Source: Cycas panzhihuaensis (lineage: Eukaryota > Cycadophyta). Taken from it: a stretch of 64,000 bases of DNA. The notes below the pieces were generated by a model, which searched no databases, was not told the DNA's origin, and saw only the letters and a program-made list of their open reading frames with translations. The stretch is taken from positions 218,805,741 through 218,869,740 of the forward strand of contig CM041465.1 in the NCBI GenBank assembly GCA_023213395.1, in the 5' to 3' direction. Both the position numbers and the translations under genes were made by a program. Below are positions 24,221 to 35,540 of the stretch, in pieces (position 1 is the first letter of the stretch; every line of letters begins with the position of its first letter).

Positions 24221-24399
24221 ACACCTACTATCAAAATAATCACGAACAACAAAAGGACATTACTATTAAGTTTAATGCATCAAATACATCCAAATATGTG
24301 CCCCTATGTGGAGAAACTCTCCGAAACTACTAGGAAACAACATCACCTCAACCACCATTACTGCCCCTACCCAAATGGGTTCAACGCAATCATGACTTA

Positions 24400-25330
24400 G
24401 GAAATATATTAGATAACAATCGAAGATCTACACGTTCCCACAAAGTTAACTTTGCTCTAATGAGTAAGTTACTTGAAAGTCATGAGCCTCAAACCTTTGG
24501 TGAGGCTAATCAACATGAGTCTTTGGCAAAAGCCATGCAAGAGGAATATAAATCTATCGTTAAAAATGATACTTGGGAACTTGTAGACTTACCACCAAGA
24601 AAGAAAGCCATTGGAACCAAATGGGTTTATAAGACTAAGTTCCACTCTGATGGATCAATTGATAAATATAAAGCTCGTTTAGTTGCCAAAGGATATGCCC
24701 AAAAAGAAGGCATAGACTATACCGAAACATTTGCCCCAGTTGCTAGAATGGAATCAGTTCGCATGATAATAAGTTTAGCCGCCCAAATGGGTTGGCCTGT
24801 TTATCAAATGGACGTAAAAGTGCTTTTTTAAATGGTTATATACAAGAAGATATCTATGTCTCTCAACCCCTCGGTTTTGAAGTCAGGGGGGAAGAAAACA
24901 AAGTGTATAAGTTAAAGAAAGCATTATATGGTCTAAAACAAGCACCTAGGGCTTGGTATTCGCGTATAGACACATATCTTAAAGATCAAGGGTTTGAAAG
25001 ATCTCAAGCAGATCCAAACCTTTACACTAAAATTAAAGGAGATTCGATATTGATCATAGGACTTTCGTGAGCGACTTAATTTATCGGAAATGACTCCCAA
25101 CTCTTAAGTCAATTTAAAGAAGCTATGTGTAAGGAATTGAAATGACGGACTTAGGTCTTATGTACTACTTCCTAGGATTGGAAGTGTGGCAAGATAAACA
25201 AGGAATATTTATCTCTCAACGTAAATATATATTAGACCTTCTACAAAGATTTAATATGACAAGCTGTAAACCATTGTCAATACCGGTGAATTGGAATTAA
25301 ACTCTCTAAGACGGATGACTCAACCTCGGT
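24400..25330 (+). pseudogene. Copia B reverse transcriptase
   Basis: The RVT_2 domain. Frame 24460-24831 reads [61 protein letters not shown] and VYQMDVK, then shifts by one base at a poly(T) near 24825. The second frame (to 25070) reads [32 protein letters not shown] and FERSQADPNLY. The catalytic YVDD expected at about 25065-25080 is destroyed by an indel. LGLMYYFLGLEVWQDKQGIF follows in a third frame. Confidence 0.88.
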
Positions 25331-25990
25331 TGATCCCACTCACTATAGACAATTGATTGGTAGCCTACTTTATTTAACCTCTACTCGACTGATATAACAT
25401 ATTACGTAAGTGTTGTATCTAGATTTATGCAGGATCCAAAGACATCCCATTGGCAAGTGGTAAAAGAATCCTCGGATACCTTAAAGGGACTTGGACTTTG
25501 GACTATACTACAAACCTACATCCAAGTTTCGCTTAACGTGTTACATGATTCGATTGATTTGGTGATATTGATGATAGAAAATCTACTTACGGTTATGCAT
25601 TTAGTATGGGATCGTGTAGCTTGGAGTTCAAAGAAACAAAATACCGCTTCCTTATCCACAACCCAAGGTAATATAAAGCCGCAGCAGTTAGGAGCCCGTG
25701 AATCAATCGGTTAAGAAGACTCTTACAGATTTTCAAATTAAACAAAGAAGGCCCCACTAACATTTGGTGTGACAATCGAGCGCTATTCAAATGACCAAAA
25801 ATCCAAGATTCCACTACAGAACAAAGCACATTGAAACTCAATACCACTTTATTCGGAACTTGTACAAGCGCAATGTATAGAGTTGACTTATCAGAGCAAT
25901 CAAGATCAAACAAATGATATTTTTACAAAGGCCTTGGGAAAAATCAAGTTTGAAAAGTTCGAGATGATTTAGGAGTCATACACATTGGGC
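25331..25990 (+). pseudogene. Copia B RNase H
   Basis: The C-terminal pol domain. Traces in shifting frames: HYRQLIGSLLYLTSTR-like text near 25340, KSTYGYAFSMGS near 25580, a KKQNTASLST core near 25640, and the final acidic and His region ending TKALGKIKFEKF near 25930. At least three frame changes occur. It ends just before the polypurine tract. Confidence 0.75.
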
Positions 25991-26002
25991 TTATGGGGAG
26001 AA
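25991..26002 (+). promoter_or_regulatory. Copia B polypurine tract
   Basis: TTATGGGGAGAA directly abuts the 3' LTR and would prime plus-strand DNA synthesis. Confidence 0.85.
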
Positions 26003-26327
26003 TGTTGGGAATAATCCCAATGTTTGTGCACTAGGCTTTAGGGCCCCTCAAAGCCACCTTTGAGGGCCCCTAGGGCACCTTGAACTGCTCAACAGCCTCC
26101 TTGACCGACCACTCACGTGAGGTACGACAGTTATTTATTTTTATATTTTTCAAACTAACCTTAATTATCAGGCATAGGGTGATGGCGCCCGACGCCTCCC
26201 CGAATCTCTATTTAAGGGTTGGGAATACCTCCCTGGTGTTTATTAACACCGCCACTCTTTCAGAAATCGCCGTTGTACTCAAGATGAAAGTGTCGTGATG
26301 TCCTGCTCTGCTCCTCCGCCTCCATCA
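26003..26327 (+). repeat. Copia B 3' LTR (325 bp)
   Basis: It matches 17803-18137 with scattered substitutions and short indels (for example near 26033 and 26125) and ends CTCCATCA before GGTTT. The hairpin and TATA-like element are retained. Confidence 0.93.
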
Positions 26328-26332
26328 GGTTT

Positions 26333-27385
26333 CCCTTGCTTTAGTACAATGTTTCCAAATATGATTTTGGAAGTTTTGATATAAAAGCCATAATGGGCTA
26401 AAATGTGGATTAACTTACCGCTAAAATGATGATTTTTTAAAATCAATATGCATGCTATTTTCTCCTATTTTATGATTTTTTCACAAAATTTACAAATAAT
26501 GATAAATGGGTAAATTTTTAAAAACTTACAAATATGAAGGCCTAAATGATGAAGTCTGAATTTATGACAGAAGGAAAAAGTGTTCATAATATCATTTCTA
26601 ATAGAGTTGTGAAGTGAGATTTCAGAAAAGGCACAAAATATTTTCTGCCTGAAAAAGCACCAAAGTAAAATCATGTTAAATCAACTGTCTCAGAATCTGA
26701 AGTTTAATATGTCAAAAGTTATGTTTTGACATGTACATTAACTTTCTCTTCTGTACCATCTATAAAATCTACCAAAACATTGCCCGAAATGCCCTTGCAA
26801 TGTCCTTTTTGGGGTTGAGTAGGCAAAATCAATAACTGTGAGAAAACTACATAGATGTCACTAACCAGTGGATGAAATTTGATGAGATTTATCTTAAACT
26901 GATCTTAAGACATAAATCTACTAGATCCCTTAATAAAACTTTCAGATCTACAACTTATAATTAAAGGATTTCATTAGGAAAAGTGCTTTAAATCACTTAT
27001 CCACAAAATTTATCTTTTTGTCATAGCTAAAACTCACTATTTTAGGTTGAATATGAAGTTTCTATAGAAGAAAAAAATGATCCTCTAGTCAAGGTGGCCT
27101 TGCATGATAAATTTCATCAAATTCTGAGATAGTCAAAATTTTAATGAAATTTTGGGCCTTTAATGCTTCTGGGACTGTTTTGGCAGTTGAACAGCTTCAA
27201 AAATCTGTATTCTTCACCTTTTAATTTTGGTACACATAGACTAATCATCAACATACAAAATACTATAATTTTAAGCTCTTAAGATGTTAGAAAATAATGA
27301 ATGCACTCTCAATACTTCATATTGTAGATGAAGGAGAGGCAAAATGACTCCATGCAAGTGGAATGGATTAAATAGATCCCCTTGT
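26333..27385 (-). other. Copia A leader, LTR-proximal part
   Basis: Non-coding AT-rich leader of copia A between its primer site and the copia B insertion. From 27083 rightward it is included in the tandem duplication (second copy from 30716). No frame recognised. Confidence 0.65.
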
Positions 27386-27398
27386 GACTCTGATACCA
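27386..27398 (-). promoter_or_regulatory. Primer binding site of copia A
   Basis: The minus strand reads TGGTATCAGAGTC, 2 bp inside the 5' LTR, matching the initiator Met tRNA site of plant copia elements. The duplicate at about 31019-31031 reads TGGTATCAGAGCC. Confidence 0.88.
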
Positions 27399-27400
27399 CA

Positions 27401-27712
27401 TGAATGAAGGATGGATCTAGGAGATAAATCACTCACATGCACACAATAGCAATGGAGAATGAAAAAGAAGATGAAACAAGATATGAGAGCAAGCTTGGAG
27501 GTGAGAATGAATAATGACTCCCTCCTTGAGATTTCACCTTTTATTATTGAGGGTGAGTATTAGGGTTAGGATTTTGCCGCCTAATGATATGAACCCGAAA
27601 TTACATCTAAATGCACATAAAGTGTATTGCATTAAGAGACTAATGATAATAATATATCCTAAGGTCATATAATTAATCTACACAAATGACCTTGATACAT
27701 TAATCTCTTTCA
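27401..27712 (-). repeat. Copia A 5' LTR (312 bp)
   Basis: The + strand reads TGAATGAAGGATGG to CTCTTTCA, followed by the duplication TGTAG. The partner is 14338-14649, the same length with scattered substitutions. Confidence 0.93.
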
Positions 27713-27717
27713 TGTAG

Positions 27718-28830
27718 TATAAGAAATTAATTCCATTTTTGTCGTCTCTTTACTTTCTCGTCCTCATGTAGATCAACCTATATCTCTACTTGTCTTGATA
27801 TCTGGGTCCTATCATGATTGTGACATAGATAATCAAGAGTTTAAACAAGCTTTTTCTTTAATTTGGGTGTTCGTCGATAGGCCTATTCTCTTTTCTCAAG
27901 TTCTATCAATCATAAAGTTTATGCCCACTCTAAACTCTTTAGTTGGTCCTCTTCCATCTTTTATTTCTCAATCTAAGAACCTTCACCTAGTCAACCTCTT
28001 TCACCTTGATCATTTGAGAATGATAAGGCAATCATTGAGTATTTAGTAGGTTTATCTCCTGGATTTCATTATGGACATTATAAATTAGGGTTTTCTAAAG
28101 TTATAGTTAATCATTCTCAACCCCAAGAGTCTATGTCTTCGATTGAGTCAGCCCTTTCCCATTTCAAGGAAGGGAATGCAATGCTTATGGAATAAACCAT
28201 CAATGTAGATTTAGAGATAGATGATACCCCTAGAATTATCAAGTTTGGAGCTAGTTTTACTTCCAAAATGATCGCCCAGTTTAAGGATCTCTTCTGTGAG
28301 TTCCACTCAATTTATGTGTGGGACTATAAAGACATGCAAGGCCTTGACTCTTAAATCATTGAGCATAATATTACCATAATTACTAATGTAGAACCCAAAT
28401 AATAGAAGCAACACCCTATCCATCCACACCTCTCTCTTGCCATCAAGCAAGAGGTAGAGATGTTGTTAGTAGCAAGATTCATTGAGAGTGTTGACTATTC
28501 TCAATGGGTCTTTAACATAGTTCCTATAGTAAAGAAGAATGGTATAATTCAAATTTACATCAACTTTTGTGACATCAATGATGCGTGTCCCAAAGATAAT
28601 TTTTCTGTTCCCTTTCTTGATCAGATTTGGGATTAGATGATTGGCTTTAAGGTAATTTCTCTCATGGATGGTTTTTCAGGATATAATCAGATTTCTATCA
28701 TACTTTGTGACTGCCATAAGACTACTTTCACTACTTCTTGGGGTACTGTTGTTTACAAAGTTATGCCATTCATTCTATACATTTTAGCTACTAAGGAGTT
28801 ACTAGTGGGTATGTTAGCATAAGAGGACAA
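27718..28830 (+). pseudogene. G1 pol: linker and truncated RT (duplication copy 1)
   Basis: The G1 frame resumes after copia A (SLLSRPHVDQPISLLVL). The RT begins near 28360; blocks are HPHLSLAIKQEVEMLL, VARFIESVDYSQWVFNIV, DACPKDNFSVPFLDQIW and GFKVISLMDGFSGYNQISI (first catalytic Asp, about 28670), then TVVYKVMPF. The text then jumps straight to ILYILATKELLVGML, which belongs to the start of RNase H. The GLKNAGATYQRAM and YLDD region (about 0.5 kb in G2) is deleted, so RT is inactive. A 1-base loss near 28013 shifts the frame in this copy. Confidence 0.85.
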
Positions 28831-30440
28831 TTTTGGTAAAGAGAGGGCTATATATTTCATTAGTAGAACCCTCATGGTAGCCAAGCTTCGTTACCTTGGT
28901 TTTTGCTACTAAGAAGCTTCGTCACTATCTCCTTAGGAATAGGGTCCATCTTATTGTCCAATCAGATCCAATAAGGTATTTACTTACCAAATCTAATCTT
29001 ATAAGTCGATTAGGTAAGTGGTCTTTATTACTTCAAGAATTTAATTCATAGGTGATCAATAGAAAGTCTAAGAAAGGCATGATTATTCTAGAGATCATGG
29101 TTGATGCTCCTCTCCCAAATCCCACTAGCCAATCCATTGATGATTCCCTCCTAGATGAACATATCTTCTATATCCAAGTTGTCCCTTTTAATGATCCATG
29201 GTATGGAAAAATTAGATTGTATCTTCATGATCAATCCTTTCCTTCTCTTACTACTTCAAAGAAGAGAAGAAGAATCTGCACTGCTGCTAGGCAATACCTT
29301 TTACTGGATGATACCTTATATAAGTGTTCTTTTGATGGAGTTCTACTAAGGTGCCTTTCACCTGACGAATCCTTAGTTGCCTTGACAGAATCCCATTAAG
29401 GGATATGTGGTGGGCACTTTGGTGGTCGATCGATGGCCCAATGCATTCTTCGTATCGATTATTATTGGCCCACCTTATTTAAAGATGTCCACTCCTACAT
29501 TCAAAAGTACCAGAAATGCTAGTACCATGCAACTTTGATACATCCACCCATGCAAGAAATAAAATCAATAGTTTCACATTGGCCCTTCTCCCAATGGGGT
29601 ATTGACCTCATTGGACAGAACTTTCAAACATCTTCAAATGGGCATAAATTCATTCTAACCATGATTAAATATTTTATGAAGTGGAGTGAAGTTATCCCAT
29701 TGGTTTCTACTATTGGAAATATAGTAGCTACTTTTATATTTTAGCATATTATTTATAGATTTGGGATACTAGATGTTATTATTACTAATAATAGAACTTT
29801 ATTTTGTAATCCCCATGTCAGTGAGCTATGTAATGAGTTTCATATCACCCATAAAGTATCTGCCCCATATCATCCTTAGGCGAATGGCTAGGTGAAAGTA
29901 TTTAATAAGATCTTAGACAAGATTCTAGCTAAGACTGTTGCTACTTCTCATAGGGATTGACACTCCTAGTTATTTTTGGCATTATGGGCCTATAAGACTT
30001 TAATTAGAAATGTTATAGGTATGACACAGTTTTCACTTATTTATGGTGTTGAAATTGTCTTACCATTAGAAGTTGAAATTCCTTCTCTACGTATTTCACT
30101 AAAGGAATTTACTGATGAGTAGTTTTAAAGGGAAGCTCGCCTTTTAGAGCTTGAGAAGTTAGACGAGACTCACCTACAAGCTTTGTAAAAGAACATGGCA
30201 TCTAAAGCTAGGGTCCAAGCCACCCATGATAGGCATCTTAGACCTAGAAAGTTAAACATTGGGGATCAAGTTTTAAAATTGGAATATTTACACGATATGC
30301 AACATAAGTTTTCTCCTAAATGGATAGGACCTTTCTTAATAATTAAGGATTTAACTAATGGAGCCTATTAGATTTTGATATTGGAAGGATTAGAGTTTAA
30401 GAAGCCTATTAATTCTCAGTATTTGAGAAGATTTTATGCA
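28831..30440 (+). pseudogene. G1 pol: RNase H and integrase (duplication copy 1)
   Basis: RNase H: GKERAIYFISRTLM, a 26-bp deletion removing the segment found in copy 2 at about 32522-32547, then LRHYLLRNRVHLIVQSDPIR. A linker follows (DAPLPNPTSQSIDDSLLDEH). Integrase: GHFGG and a His/Cys finger near 29410-29530, HWPFSQWGIDLIGQNFQTSS (first Asp), VIITNNRTLF (second Asp replaced by Asn at 29787-29789) and NG, stop, VKVFNK (Glu replaced by Lys at 29895-29897). The C-terminal domain LRPRKLNIGDQVLKLEY ends near 30440 with INSQYLRRFYA and a stop. Confidence 0.85.
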
Positions 30441-31033
30441 TAGTAGCATGCATATGAGCACCTCCATAATAAGGATAAATTGCGGCTCTAAAACTTGTTC
30501 CTTTACCTAATGAGCTAAAACTATGGGCAAATTCCTCTTTTCTTTCTGATATCTTCTTGCTTTCATTAAGCATTCTGGTGGTTTTATGACAGATCCAACC
30601 TATAATCATGTAGGTTATTCACTCTTTTTAGAACCTACACTGATTGTGAGTTTACCATCACTTGGATCTCATTCTCCTTTGGGTTCCGTACTCAAAAGAG
30701 AACTTAGGCCCCTAGCTCTAGTCAAGGTGGCCTTGCATGATAAATTTCATCAAATTATGAGATAGTCAAAATTTTAATGAAAATTTGGGCCTTTAATGCT
30801 TCTAGGACTGTTTTGGCAGTTGAACAGCTTCAAAAACCTGTATTCTTCACCTTTGAATTTTGGTACACATAGAGAAATCATCAACATACAAAATACTATA
30901 ATTTTAAGCTCTTAAGATGTTAGAAAATAATGAATGCACTTTCAATACTTCATATTGAAGATGAAGGAGAGGCCAAATGACTCCATGCAAGTGGAATGGA
31001 TTGAATAGATCCCCTTGTGGCTCTGATACCACA

Positions 31034-31342
31034 TGAAGGAAGGATGGATCTAGGAGATAAATCACTCACATGCACACAATGGCAATGGAGAATGAAAAAG
31101 AAGATGAAACAAGATATGAGAGCAAGCTTGGAGGTGAGAATGAATAATGACTCCATTGAGATTTCACCTTTTATTATTGAGGGTGAGTATTAGGGTTAGG
31201 ATTTTCCCGCCTAATGATATGAACCCGAAATTACATCTAAATGCACATAAAGTGTATTGCATTAAGAGACTAATGATAATAATATATCCTAAGGTCATAT
31301 AATTAATCTACACAAATGACCTTGATACATTAATCTCTTTCA
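31034..31342 (-). repeat. Third copy of the copia A LTR, made by duplication
   Basis: 309 bp with the primer site on its left and TGTAG on its right (31343-31347), exactly as at 27401-27712. It has no partner LTR and no duplication on its left, so it is not a separate insertion. Confidence 0.92.
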
Positions 31343-31347
31343 TGTAG

Positions 31348-32475
31348 TATAGGAAATTAATTCCATTTTTGTCGTCTCTTTACTTTCTTATCCTCATGTA
31401 GATCAACCTATATCTCTACTTGTCTTGATATCTGGGTCCTACCATGATTGTGACATAGATAATCAAGAGTTTAAACAAGCTTTTTCTTCAATTTGGGTGT
31501 TCGTCGATAGGCCTATTCTCTTTTCTCAAGTTCTATCAATCATAAAGTTTATGCCCACTCTAAACTCTTTGGTTGGTCCTCTTCCATCTTTTATTTCTTA
31601 ATCTAAGAACCTTCACCTAGTCAACCTCTTTCACCTTGATCATTTTGAGAACGATGAGGCAATCATTGAGTATTTAGTAGGTTTATCTCATGGATTTCCT
31701 TATGGACATTATAAATTAGGGTTTTCTAAAGTTATAGTTAATCATTCTCAACCCCAAGAGTCTATGTCTTCGATTGAGTCAGCCCTTTCCCATTTCAAGG
31801 AAGGGAATGCAATGCTTATGGAATAAACCATCGATGTAGATTTAGAGATAGATGATACCCCTAGAATTATCAAGTTTGGAGCTAGTTTTACTTCCAAAAT
31901 GATCACCCAGTTTAAGGATCTCTTCTGTGAGTTCCACTTAATTTATGTGTGGGACTATAAAGACATGCAAGGCCTTGACTCTTAAATCGTTGAGCATAAT
32001 ATTACCATAATTACTAATGTAGAACCCAAATAATAGAAGCAACATCCTATCCATCCACATCTCTCTCTTGCCATCAAGCAAGAGGTAGAGATGTTGTTAG
32101 TAGCAAGATTCATTGAGAGTGTTGACTATTCTTAATGGGTCTTTAACATAGTTCATGTAGTAAAGAAGAATGGTATAATTCAAATTTACATCAACTTTTG
32201 TGACATCAATGATACGTGCCCCAAAGATAATTTTTCTCTTCCCTTTCTTGATCAGATTTGGGATCAAATGATTGGCTTTAAGGTAATTTCTCTCATGGAT
32301 GGTTTTTCAGGATATAATCAGATTTCTATCATACCTTGCGACTGCCATAAGACTGTTTTCACTACTCCTTGGGGTACTATTGTTTACAAAGTTATGCCAT
32401 TCATTCTATACATTTTAGCTACTAAGGAGTTACTAGTGGGTATGTTAGCACAAGAGGACAATTTTGGTAAAGAGA
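31348..32475 (+). pseudogene. G1 pol: linker and truncated RT (duplication copy 2)
   Basis: As in copy 1 but with the frame intact through FHLDHFENDEAIIEYLVGLS, so this copy is the better guide to G1 pol. RT: HPHLSLAIKQEVEMLL, DTCPKDNFSLPFLDQIWDQM and GFKVISLMDGFSGYNQISII, then TIVYKVMPF joined to ILYILATKELLVGMLAQEDN with the same deletion of the YLDD region. The shared deletion predates the duplication. The frame from 32268 stays open to 32666. Confidence 0.85.
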
Positions 32476-34105
32476 GGGCTATATATTTCATTAGTAGAAC
32501 CCTCATGGTAGCCGAGCTTCGTTACCTTTTTCCTGAGAAAGAATGTCTTACCTTGGTTTTTGCTATTAAGAAGCTTCGTCACTATCTCCTTAGGAATAGG
32601 GTCCATCTTATTGTCCAATCAGATCCAATAAGGTATTTACTTACCAAATCTAATCTTATAAGTTGATTAGGTAAGTGGTATTTATTACTTCAAGAATTTA
32701 ATTCATAGGTGATCAATAGAAAGTCTAAGAAAGGCATGATCATTCTAGAGATCATGGGTGATGCTCCTCTCCCAAATCCCACTAGCCAATCCATTGATGA
32801 TTCCCTCCTAGATGAACATATCTTCTATATCCAAGTTGTCCCTTTTAATGATCCATGGTATGGGAAAATTAGATTGTATCTTCATGATCAATCCTTTCCT
32901 TCTCTTGCTACTTCAAAGAAGAGAATACGAATATACACTGATGCTAGGCAATACCTTTTACTGGATGATACCTTATATAAGTGTTCTTTTGATGGAGTTC
33001 TACTAAGGTGCCTTTCACCTAACGAATCCTTAGTTGCCTTGATAGAATCCCATTAAGGGATATGTGGTGGGCACTTTGGTGGTCGATCGATGGCCTAATG
33101 CATTCTTCATATCGGTTATTATTGGCCCACCTTATTTAAAGATGCCCACTCCTACATTCAAAAGTACCAGAAATGCTAGTACCATGCAACTTTAATACAT
33201 CAGCCCATGCAAGAAATAAAATTAATAGTTTCACATTGGCCCTTCTCCCAATGGGGTATTGACCTCATTGGACAGAACTTTCAAACATCTTCAAATGGGC
33301 ATAAATTCATTCTAACCATGACTGAATATTTTATGAAGTGGAGCGAAGTTATCCCATTGGTTTCTGCTATTGGAAAGATAGTAGCTACTTTTATATTTTA
33401 GCATATTATTTATAGATTTGGGATACTAGATGTTATTATTACTAATAATAGAACTTTATTTTGTAATCCCCATGTCAGTGAGCTATGTAATGAGTTTCAT
33501 ATCACCCATAAAGTATTTGTCCCATATCATCCTTAGACGAATGGCTAGGTGAAAGCATTTAATAAGATCTTAGCCAAGATTCTAGCTAAGACTATTGCTA
33601 CTTCTCATAGGGATTGACACTCCTAGTTATTTTTGGCATTATGGGCCTATAAGACTTTAATTAGAAATGTTATTGGTATGACACAGTTTTCACTTATTTA
33701 TGGTGTTGAAATTATCTTACCATTAGAAGTTGAAATTCCTTCTCTACGTATTTCACTAAAGGAATTTACTGATGAGCAGTTTTAAAGGGAAGCTCACCTT
33801 TTAGAGCTTGAGAAGTTAGACGAGACTCACCTACAAGCTTTGTAAAACAACATGGCATCTAAAGCTAGGGTCCAAGCTGCCCATGATAGGCAACTTAGAC
33901 CTAGAAAGTTGAACATTGGGGATCAAGTTTTAAAATTGGAATATTACACGATAGGCAATATAAGTTTTCTCCTAAATGGATAGGACCTTTCTTAATAATT
34001 AAGGATTTAACTAATAGAGCCTTTTAGATTTTGATATTGGAAGGATTAGAGTTTAAGAGGCCTATTAATTCTCAGTATTTGAGAAGATTTTATGCCTAAT
34101 AGCAT
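32476..34105 (+). pseudogene. G1 pol: RNase H and integrase (duplication copy 2)
   Basis: RNase H reads RAIYFISRTLMVAELRYLFP, EKECLTLVFAIKKLRHYLLR and VHLIVQSDPIRYLLTK. Linker frame 32709-33056 follows. Integrase has the first Asp in WGIDLIGQNF, then TNNRTLF (second Asp to Asn, 33444-33446) and VKAFNK (Glu to Lys, 33552-33554). The C-terminal domain RPRKLNIGDQVLKLEY is followed by a 1-base loss near 33945. Stops stand where Gln or Trp is expected. The same two catalytic changes occur in G2. Confidence 0.85.
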
Positions 34106-35140
34106 GCATATGACCACCTCCATAATAAGGATAAACTGCGGCTCTAAAACTTGTTCCTTTGCCTAATGAGCTAAAACTATGGGCAAATTCCTCTTTTCTT
34201 TCTAATATCTTCTTGCTTTCATTAAGCATTCTGGTGTTTTTATGACAGATCCAACCTATAATCATGTAGGTTGTTCGCTCTTTCTGGAACCTACACTGAT
34301 TGTGAGTTTACCATCACTTGGATCTCATTCTCCTTTGGGTTCCATACATAAAAGAGAACTTAGGCTCCCAGCTCTGTTATACTTTCATCTCGGAAAGAGA
34401 GACACTTTTGTTAGCTTTAAGTACCTACTCATTGATTTAGAGCTTACTTTCATTTGCTTTGGTTACCTAGGGTTTTTTATTTTTGGTCATATATTACCAA
34501 TTATTGATTGTTTTATTATCCTTGATTTTCTCTATGAATCCTTTAGAATAAATACCCATTCTGTCGCCTTCCTTTCATGCTTCGAGACACCATGATTTTG
34601 ATTTCCTCTTTTTTTCGCAATTTATTCCTTAAGGAGATTGGGCCCTTTTCCATTTTTATATTATGTTAAAAAGGAGAAATCCTTGTTGTGTTGAATAAAA
34701 GAGTTTCTTAAGTAGATAATTATGATCATGTTCTTATAAAATGTGGAAGTGAAAAGTAAAAACAAAATACAATAAAAAAAAATTGAAGCAAAAAAAAAAG
34801 TTAAAAGAATGTAAAAAGTAAGTTTATTATTTTCATCCTCTTGTAATCTGGGACAAGTCACGTGATGGATTCATCCCCACCTATCTATCTATAGGTTAGG
34901 TTCATTTAGATGAGTCATTTAGGATTTTTGGATCTAGCTACTTGGGTCCACCATGGCCTTAATTACAATCAAACCCTATTTGGCACTTTATTATTTTGAT
35001 CATAATCATCTTACTTAGGTTCCTTCTTCTTTCTTCATCACAGTCAGAGATCTACCTCTACTACCATCTCCTAACTAATTGATTCTCGCACCTTCCCTTA
35101 TTGATTATACAGTCTCCAAGTTTAGATCCTCTCATTCCCA
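34106..35140 (+). other. G1 region between integrase and second RNase H
   Basis: Contains a 117-codon frame (34242-34595) with hydrophobic runs (ICFGYLGFFIFGHILPIIDC) that I cannot assign; the first 130 bp repeat the end of duplication copy 1. The rest to 35140 is AT-rich with poly(A)-like runs near 34773-34800. G2 has corresponding DNA at 48566-49690. Confidence 0.45.
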
Positions 35141-35540
35141 TGGCATTGAGTATCTTCACTGATGGGGGTAGTAGAGGAAACCCAGGACTATCTGCTTCTA
35201 CTTAGGTGGTTTATGACTAATTAAGAAGTTCCCTCTTTTCCACAGGTTTCTTCATACCTAGGGAAACCAATAATAAAGCTGAATACCTTGCAATTATAGG
35301 ATCCTTGTCAGATGTTTCTCAATTTTACCTTAGACCTATTACATTATATGCTGATTCTCAGGTTGTGGTCTATTGATTATTTGGGATGTATTAGGTCTAC
35401 TCCTCATAACTCCTCCTTTTGCATATCAAGTTTCATCATTGTTGTCCCTATTTGCTTCAATGACTATTCACTATATATCTTATTCTTTTAATCTCAAAGC
35501 TGATGCTCTCATTTCCTTGATCCTTGATTATCATGTTATC
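35141..35540 (+). pseudogene. G1 second (archaeal-type) RNase H
   Basis: A second RNase H downstream of integrase is a known feature of Tat-type Ty3/gypsy elements. From ATG 35140 the text reads MALSIFTDGGSRGNPGLSAS (first Asp and the RGNPG signature). Then FFIPRETNNKAEYLAIIGSL carries the catalytic Glu, TLYADSQVVVY a second Asp, and LKADAL near 35500 the last Asp. All catalytic acids are present. In-frame stops occur before VVYD and LRSS and after VVY. It is a separate domain from the RNase H attached to RT at 32476. G2 carries the same domain at 48150-48565. Confidence 0.85.

Larger units (their letters stand above)
17803..26327 (+). mobile_element. Copia B: full-length but decayed Ty1/copia element nested in copia A
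   Basis: LTRs 17803-18137 and 26003-26327 are flanked by the duplication GGTTT (17798-17802 and 26328-26332). The primer site is TGGTATCAGAGC at 18140, and the polypurine tract ATGGGGAGAA directly precedes the 3' LTR. Order: 3.65 kb leader, gag, protease, integrase, RT, RNase H, which is the copia order. The length is 8,525 bp, and every domain carries stops or small indels. The domain breaks are listed under each part. Confidence 0.95.
14338..27712 (-). mobile_element. Copia A: Ty1/copia element on the minus strand, split by copia B
   Basis: Two 312-bp LTRs (14338-14649 and 27401-27712) are flanked by the duplication TGTAG (14333-14337 and 27713-27717). On the minus strand the order is 5' LTR at right, primer site 27386-27398, leader, gag, protease, integrase, polypurine tract, 3' LTR at left. 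Copia B with its duplication (8,530 bp) splits the leader. Less than 100 bp separates the end of integrase from the polypurine tract, so RT and RNase H are missing. The element sits in G1 between protease and RT and is antisense to G1. Confidence 0.92.
27083..30715 (+). repeat. Tandem duplication, copy 1 (3.63 kb)
   Basis: Nearly identical to 30716-34371. It contains the end of the copia A leader, the primer site, the copia A LTR, the TGTAG duplication and the G1 linker, RT, RNase H and integrase. The left breakpoint, the junction and the right breakpoint all share CTCT (27083-27086, 30716-30719, 34372-34375). It carries a 1-base deletion near 28013 and a 26-bp deletion near 28890 relative to copy 2. 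Confidence 0.93.
30716..34371 (+). repeat. Tandem duplication, copy 2 (3.66 kb)
   Basis: Second copy of 27083-30715. The junction at 30716 joins G1 sequence directly to copia A leader text, and the right end returns to G1 sequence. Because it includes part of copia A, the duplication happened after A inserted. The two copies now differ by scattered substitutions and a few indels. Confidence 0.93.

Noticed and set aside
31034-31342. An independent solo LTR
   Set aside because: The flanks on both sides are identical to those at 27401-27712, so it came from segmental duplication.
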